From: Acidimicrobiia bacterium UBA4744
Lineage (GTDB): Bacteria; Actinomycetota; Acidimicrobiia; Spongiisociales; UBA4744
DNA length: 8,951 nucleotides
Assembly: GCA_002403855.1 (NCBI GenBank)
Contig: DHIO01000034.1
Location: 54,465-63,415, forward strand
Direction of reading: 5' to 3'
A program made the translations under genes and the position numbers. Below the pieces are notes generated by a model, which saw only the letters and a program-made list of their open reading frames with translations, was not told the DNA's origin and made no database searches. The first letter of the stretch is position 1, and the number at the start of each line of letters is the position of its first letter. Positions 5,039 to 8,951 of the stretch are shown in pieces.

Positions 5039-7195
5039 TCAAGAGGTCTCAGGAGACAGGACCTGCTCGGCGAGAATCTCGGCGATATCCCGCACCACCA
5101 CGTCTCGACCAAGCTCTTTGACGCCGTCATCGATCATGATGAAACAGAAGGGGCAGGCAACCGCTACCTCTTCGGCACCGGTCCCGATCGCCTCGCCGGC
5201 CCGTTCGGTACCGACCTTCTTGCCGGTTTGTTCCTCCAGCCAGAATTGAGCGCCGCCGGCGCCGCAGCACAGCGCCTTGTTGCAGGAACGATCCATTTCG
5301 ACCAGGTCGACACCCCCGATCGAGGCGATCACCGTCCGTGGAGCAACGAAGACATCGTTGTGCCTCCCGAGGTAGCAGGGGTCGTGGTAGGTGATCTTCC
5401 GCTTGCCCTTTCCTGGCGCGGCCAAGCGCCCCTCCCGCACCAACGACATCAGCACCTGGCTGTGGTGCAGCACCTCGTAGTCGCCTCCCAATTGTGGGTA
5501 CTCGTTCTTGAGGGTGTTGAAGCAGTGAGGACACTGGGTGATGACCTTCTCGACCCCCAGGTCGTTGAGTGTCTCTATGTTCATCAAGGCGAGCTGCTGG
5601 AAGAGGTATTCATTGCCGGAGCGACGGGCCGGATCACCGGTGCATCGTTCCTTGGGTCCCAGAATCGCAAAGTCGATCCCGGCTTCATTGAGCAGCCGGG
5701 CGATCGACTGGGTGACCTTGACGTTGCGGTCGTCGAACGAGCCCGCACATCCCACCCAGTACAGGTACTCGGCTGAATCAACCCCGTCCGCGCCGAGGAT
5801 CCGGACCTCGGCACCGAGTGCTTTCGCCCAGTCGGCCCGAGCCGCCTGGCTGAGCCCCCAGGGGTTGCTCTGGTTCTCCATCGCCACGTACGACTTCCCG
5901 AGCTCAGCCGGGAAGTTGGATTCCATCAACGACAGATAACGACGCATATCCAGGATCTTGTCAAGGATCTCGATGCCGACCGGGCAGATCTCGTCGCACG
6001 CCCGGCAGGTGGTGCACGCCCACAGTTCCTCCGGCTGGATCCGCTCGAAGACCCGGTCGGCCGTGACCGTGATTCCTCCATCCAGCCCGACCGGCGGCGA
6101 TACCTTTGGCACTCCCGTGAGAGCAGCCACTTCTCCAAGCTTGAGGACGATCTCGCGCGGATCAAGCGGCTTCCCCGTCAGATTGGCCGGGCAGACCGAC
6201 GTACAGCGACCGCAGATGGTGCACGCATCCGTGTCGAGCAACTGCTTCCAGGTGAACTCTCCTACGACCGAAGCACCGATCGACTCGAGGTCGGACGCCT
6301 CCATCAGGTTGGGAATCGGCTTCATCGCTCCTTTGGGCCGACTCTTCGGTGCAAGGAACATGTTGGCCGGCGACGTGAAGATGTGCCGGAGCTTGGTGGT
6401 GGGGAGGAGCACCAGGAAGGCGACAAACCCCGCCGCGTGCGCAATCCAGAAGGCGCGATGCCAGCCGGCCGCCACCGACTGCGGGAAGACGTAGCTGAGG
6501 GGATAACCGACGAAAGACCACACTTCGTAGCCGGGTCGATCCTGCATCGAGATGCGAGCGGCTTCCGTGGCGATGCCGGATACGCCGATCATCCCCAGGG
6601 TTAGGAGTATCCACGCATCCTCGGCTTTGGTCTTCAGTCGAAGCCTCCACGGTCTCTGGCCGTAGCGGCGGATGATCGCCCACAGGATCCCCACCACGAA
6701 CACCAGTGCGGCGAGATCGAGGATCGCCGAATAGGCCTGGTAGGTGTTGCCTTCGAGGAACTTGAGGCTCTCGGGGAGAAGGTGGTCGATCTCCAGGGTC
6801 ACTGTGCCGAGGAACAGCACGATGAACCCGTAGTAGATCATCGCATGCATCAGGCCGGCCGCTCGATCGCGCAGCAGGGTCTTCATCGCCAGACCGGACC
6901 CCATCGATCTCAATCGCTCGGCCCAGCGGCCGGTGCGCTCCTCACCACTGCCCCTCTCCCAGTTCCTTGCCCGCAGGGCAAACAAATACAGCGTCACAGC
7001 GAGGAACGAAGCGACACCTACGTAGAAGAGCGCCTGCAACGGCGGGGAGATGTTGCCGAAGACCTCACGGCCAATCTCGGGAATGAAGTGTCCCGGCAAC
7101 GAACCCAGCCACCACAGCAGCAACGTCCCGAAGAAGGAGGCAACCGCCAAGCCGATCAGCACTCGGGCGGCGGTGAGAAACCGACGGGGCTCCAT
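5039..7195 (-). CDS. etfD: EtfD-like membrane Fe-S oxidoreductase (heterodisulfide-reductase related)
   Basis: This 718-residue protein fuses a NarI/DsrM-like membrane domain, a two-cluster ferredoxin domain and two CCG cysteine-rich domains. The same order occurs in mycobacterial Rv0338c (EtfD), which passes electrons from electron-transfer flavoprotein to the quinone pool during fatty-acid oxidation. Likely membrane helices lie near 10-30, 55-75, 116-136, 158-176, 194-212 and 247-265. His117, His246 and His253 are candidate haem ligands. CTICGRCTSVCP (C325, C328, C331, C335) and CTTCRACDEICP (C394, C397, C400, C404) bind 4Fe-4S clusters. CCG domain 1 uses C483, C518, C555 and C558, but reads CTG instead of CCG. 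Domain 2 is complete (C607, C643-C644, C681, C684). ATG at 7195 has GGAGGA 6 nt upstream. A -10-like TAGACT at 7224-7229 suggests its own promoter, although pspA lies only 134 bp upstream. No etfAB genes are in view, so substrate assignment is by homology. Confidence 0.85.
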   Translation of the reverse strand: MEPRRFLTAARVLIGLAVASFFGTLLLWWLGSLPGHFIPEIGREVFGNISPPLQALFYVGVASFLAVTLYLFALRARNWERGSGEERTGRWAERLRSMGSGLAMKTLLRDRAAGLMHAMIYYGFIVLFLGTVTLEIDHLLPESLKFLEGNTYQAYSAILDLAALVFVVGILWAIIRRYGQRPWRLRLKTKAEDAWILLTLGMIGVSGIATEAARISMQDRPGYEVWSFVGYPLSYVFPQSVAAGWHRAFWIAHAAGFVAFLVLLPTTKLRHIFTSPANMFLAPKSRPKGAMKPIPNLMEASDLESIGASVVGEFTWKQLLDTDACTICGRCTSVCPANLTGKPLDPREIVLKLGEVAALTGVPKVSPPVGLDGGITVTADRVFERIQPEELWACTTCRACDEICPVGIEILDKILDMRRYLSLMESNFPAELGKSYVAMENQSNPWGLSQAARADWAKALGAEVRILGADGVDSAEYLYWVGCAGSFDDRNVKVTQSIARLLNEAGIDFAILGPKERCTGDPARRSGNEYLFQQLALMNIETLNDLGVEKVITQCPHCFNTLKNEYPQLGGDYEVLHHSQVLMSLVREGRLAAPGKGKRKITYHDPCYLGRHNDVFVAPRTVIASIGGVDLVEMDRSCNKALCCGAGGAQFWLEEQTGKKVGTERAGEAIGTGAEEVAVACPFCFIMIDDGVKELGRDVVVRDIAEILAEQVLSPETS

Positions 7196-7201
7196 CCTGA
7201 T

Positions 7202-7207
7202 TCCTCC
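7202..7207 (-). promoter_or_regulatory. Ribosome binding site of the EtfD-like gene
   Basis: GGAGGA on the minus strand lies 6 nt before the ATG at 7195. It is a near-ideal Shine-Dalgarno and fixes that start. The same hexamer at the same spacing precedes pspA. Confidence 0.8.
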
Positions 7208-7308
7208 ATGTCGAACGGATCGGAGTCTAGATCGCGTTCCGGCCGCCGCTCACTGGAGCAAGCAGACCGGAATCAGTGGCCGGTGGCCGCATACCACCTC
7301 CCACCCGA

Positions 7309-7328
7309 CAACCTGGAGCTGGAAACCG
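7309..7328 (-). repeat. Possible relic of the heptamer repeat after pspA
   Basis: On the minus strand this reads CGGTTTC, CAGCTC, CAGGTTG: two heptamers of the family seen at 1-65 flanking a six-base unit. It begins 1 nt after the pspA stop codon. It is short and imperfect, so chance is a real alternative. Confidence 0.3.
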
Positions 7329-7329
7329 A

Positions 7330-8046
7330 CTACAGCCCCAGCTCGGCCTTCAGCTCTTCCAGTTTGGCGTCGGCCTGCGCCACCGAAATGGCTTCCCGCA
7401 GCTCGGTCTCGGCGCCTTCCGGAGTTGCCTCGCGCAGCTCTGCCCGGGCTTGGGCGTTGGCCAGACGGGAATCGATCTTCTCCTGGACCTTGTCGAGGCT
7501 CGGTGCTTCGACTTCCATCGACGCGCCGATCGACTCGACCGCCTTGTTGACGGCCTCCTGCATCTTCGCCTGCTCGAGGCGGCCGACCAGCTCCATGCGC
7601 TTGGCGGCCAGTTCCTGCAGCCGCATGGCATTCTGCTCGACGGCCTTCTTTGCACTTTCCGCCTGGGTGACAGCGATCTCGTACTGCTCCTTGAGCCCGG
7701 TCAGATTGTTCTCCGCCGCCTGTAGCTTCATGGCCAGGCTCTGTGCGGCCCTGGTCCACTTCTCCATACCCTCGGTATCACCGGCGGCCTTGGCTTCCTC
7801 CGCCCGCATCAGCGCCTGTTTGGCCATTTCGCGGGCCTCGCCGACCTCGTCGGCGGAGCGTTCGATCTTCGCCTCGATCTGGGTCCGGTGGGCGATGATC
7901 TTGGCTGCCTGGTTGCGCAGCTTTTGATCTTGGGAACGTGCCTCCTGGATCGCCTGCTCGATCTCGATCTCTGGATCCATGGCCCGTTCGGCCGTTGTGC
8001 GGAAAAGGGTCTTGATGTATCCCCACAAACGCTTGAAGAAGCTCAC
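7330..8046 (-). CDS. pspA: PspA/IM30 family membrane-stress protein
   Basis: PspA/IM30 proteins are peripheral membrane, ESCRT-III-like coiled-coil proteins that protect and remodel the inner membrane under stress. The 238 residues match the family in length and character. An amphipathic N-terminal helix (SFFKRLWGYIKTLFRTTAE, 2-20) is followed by the family-typical MDPEIEIEQAIQEAR (23-37) and a long helical hairpin rich in A, E, K and Q to about residue 170. A C-terminal helical part (about 182-236) ends with the stop at 7330. The start is GTG at 8046, supported by GGAGGA 6 nt upstream. It lies 86 bp downstream of the gene at 8133-8951 on the same strand, so the two probably form one unit. 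A -10-like TAAGAT (8083-8088) in the gap has no convincing -35, so an extra stress promoter is only a possibility. Confidence 0.92.
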   Translation of the reverse strand: MSFFKRLWGYIKTLFRTTAERAMDPEIEIEQAIQEARSQDQKLRNQAAKIIAHRTQIEAKIERSADEVGEAREMAKQALMRAEEAKAAGDTEGMEKWTRAAQSLAMKLQAAENNLTGLKEQYEIAVTQAESAKKAVEQNAMRLQELAAKRMELVGRLEQAKMQEAVNKAVESIGASMEVEAPSLDKVQEKIDSRLANAQARAELREATPEGAETELREAISVAQADAKLEELKAELGL

Positions 8047-8132
8047 CTGATGTCCTCCAGTCTCGATAACAGAGCGTTTCCCATCTTACGGACTCCGGCA
8101 GCGGGTTGAGCCGGGTTTCGGGCCTGCCTCCC

Positions 8133-8951
8133 TTACCTCTTGCGACGGGTCCGGCCGATTCCACGCGACGAGGAGCGCCTCGGCCTTGGGGTTGATCTGG
8201 CCCTCGAACGTGAAGTCGACCGGTAGCCACCGGAGGAGCGGCGCGAGCCGGGGGACGGCGGGAAGATCATGCCCCCGAGGCCCGGTGACCGACGAGGACG
8301 ACGTCCAAAATCGTAGGAGGCGCCCTGCGCAAGGCCCGACAGGATGACGGCCACCGCCCCCATCCAATCGAAGCCGCCTCCTCCGTAGGACCGGGGCGCC
8401 ATGGGTGCCGGCACCCTTCTGCCGCCGACCATGATGTTGCGCGGTTGCGGTTGTTCGCCGCGCCGCAGTTTTTCGGCGCATTCCCGGCACACGCTGACCA
8501 CCTTGGTTCCGGCGGCCGTATCGATTCTCGCCTCCTCGACCCCGGCCCGATGGGTCGGGTCGAAGAAACACGAGTTGGGGCGGTCCTCCGGCTCGGGCGG
8601 GATCGAGCGGCCCTCCACCACGGCTTCGGCTGCCTCCAGTTGCCATCGAGTCGTATCGAGTCGATCCGACAACCGCTCCAGTTCGGCCAGATTCTCAGCT
8701 TCGTCGAGTTGGTCCTGAGCCTCCTGATAGGTGGCGCTGGCGGTGCGGAAGTACTCCTCGGCGTCGTCTCGCCCGGAGAGAGCAACTTTGTCCGCAAGTT
8801 CGAGAATCTCGTTGGCGATCACATCGAGCTGGCCCCTGATCTCCTGTTTGGCCTCCTCGAGCCGTTGACCGGTGGCCTCACGGGTCTTTCGGGCCGAACG
8901 GCGGATCATGAAGAAGACCAGCGCTATCACGCCCACCACAAAGGCCAAGAA
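8133..8951 (-). CDS. Partial membrane protein with coiled coil and zinc finger, probably TPM-domain family
   Basis: The reading frame is open through the right window edge, so the true start lies outside; residue numbers here count from a TTG at 8948 that is probably internal. The visible part starts in a membrane helix (about 1-15, AFVVGVIALVFFMI), then RR and a long acidic coiled coil (about 18-112). A likely zinc-binding module follows, formed by Cys127, His133, Cys154 and Cys157: CFFDPTHRAG and VSVCRECAEKLRRGEQP. Next come GGRRVPAPM and a weakly hydrophobic stretch (193-208). The tail (216-271) is low-complexity and rich in Arg, Ser, Pro and Gly, ending RRKR. From memory, actinobacterial proteins with this C-terminal half carry an extracellular TPM domain before the membrane helix and are often found beside pspA. 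That N-terminal domain cannot be seen here. Position upstream of pspA on the same strand suggests a shared envelope-stress role. Confidence 0.75.
   Translation of the reverse strand, partial: FLAFVVGVIALVFFMIRRSARKTREATGQRLEEAKQEIRGQLDVIANEILELADKVALSGRDDAEEYFRTASATYQEAQDQLDEAENLAELERLSDRLDTTRWQLEAAEAVVEGRSIPPEPEDRPNSCFFDPTHRAGVEEARIDTAAGTKVVSVCRECAEKLRRGEQPQPRNIMVGGRRVPAPMAPRSYGGGGFDWMGAVAVILSGLAQGASYDFGRRPRRSPGLGGMIFPPSPGSRRSSGGYRSTSRSRARSTPRPRRSSSRGIGRTRRKR

Noticed and set aside
4883..5776. 297-codon plus-strand open frame opposite the oxidoreductase
   Set aside because: It is antisense to conserved cysteine motifs of the EtfD-like protein. It is long only because stop codons are rare in GC-rich DNA.
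6782..7927. 381-codon plus-strand open frame opposite the oxidoreductase N-terminus and pspA
   Set aside because: It crosses two real minus-strand genes and their gap, with low-complexity Ser/Ala/Arg composition.
8086..8646. Alternative minus-strand frame over the Arg/Ser-rich tail, containing FEGQINPKAEALLVAWN
   Set aside because: This short stretch looks protein-like, raising the idea of a frameshift at the end of the membrane protein. The rest of that frame has no pattern, and a basic Ser/Arg/Gly tail is plausible for this kind of protein.

Overview
The window is GC-rich, gene-dense bacterial DNA. Codon use rich in G/C, a likely leaderless promoter, GTG/TTG starts, an EtfD-like membrane Fe-S oxidoreductase resembling mycobacterial Rv0338c, and small zinc-ribbon proteins of a style common in Actinobacteria all point to an actinobacterium. 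The class Acidimicrobiia or a relative is my best guess, by inference only. No rRNA, tRNA, CRISPR array, insertion sequence or phage gene was seen.

Layout from left to right. (1) 1-65 is a heptamer tandem repeat that runs off the left edge. It is followed by a small excisionase-type helix-turn-helix gene on the minus strand (105-326). (2) Divergent from it, a promoter at 402-430 drives two genes overlapping by ATGA: a 102-residue protein with a predicted helix plus Sm/SH3-like barrel (462-770), and a CpaE/MinD-like protein whose P-loop has lost its lysines (767-1819). (3) Convergent with these is prephenate dehydratase, pheA (1837-2646, minus), probably translated from a leaderless mRNA. (4) The divergent pheA region (2647-2834) holds a second copy of the heptamer repeat and three or four direct repeats spaced by 11 bp. 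These precede a 64-residue zinc-ribbon gene (2835-3029), followed 34 bp later by a cytosolic GH13 cyclomaltodextrinase/neopullulanase-type enzyme (3064-4542). (5) A strong hairpin separates the GH13 gene from a convergent 95-residue zinc-binding protein (4618-4905, minus), which has a clean sigma-70-type promoter. (6) The right half is all minus strand: a coiled-coil, zinc-finger membrane protein entering from the right edge (8133-8951, probably the C-terminal part of a TPM-domain protein), PspA/IM30 (7330-8046), and the EtfD-like oxidoreductase (5039-7195).

Functionally, the right side combines membrane-integrity genes (PspA plus a membrane partner) with a quinone-linked electron-entry enzyme, probably for electrons from acyl-CoA oxidation via ETF. 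The middle covers phenylalanine synthesis and use of maltodextrin. The left three-gene group resembles pieces of Flp-pilus or ParA-like loci, but no pilus gene is visible here. Most genes are ordinary housekeeping. The least explained elements are the phased direct repeats, the dispersed heptamer repeats, the lysine-less P-loop protein and the small zinc-binding proteins.
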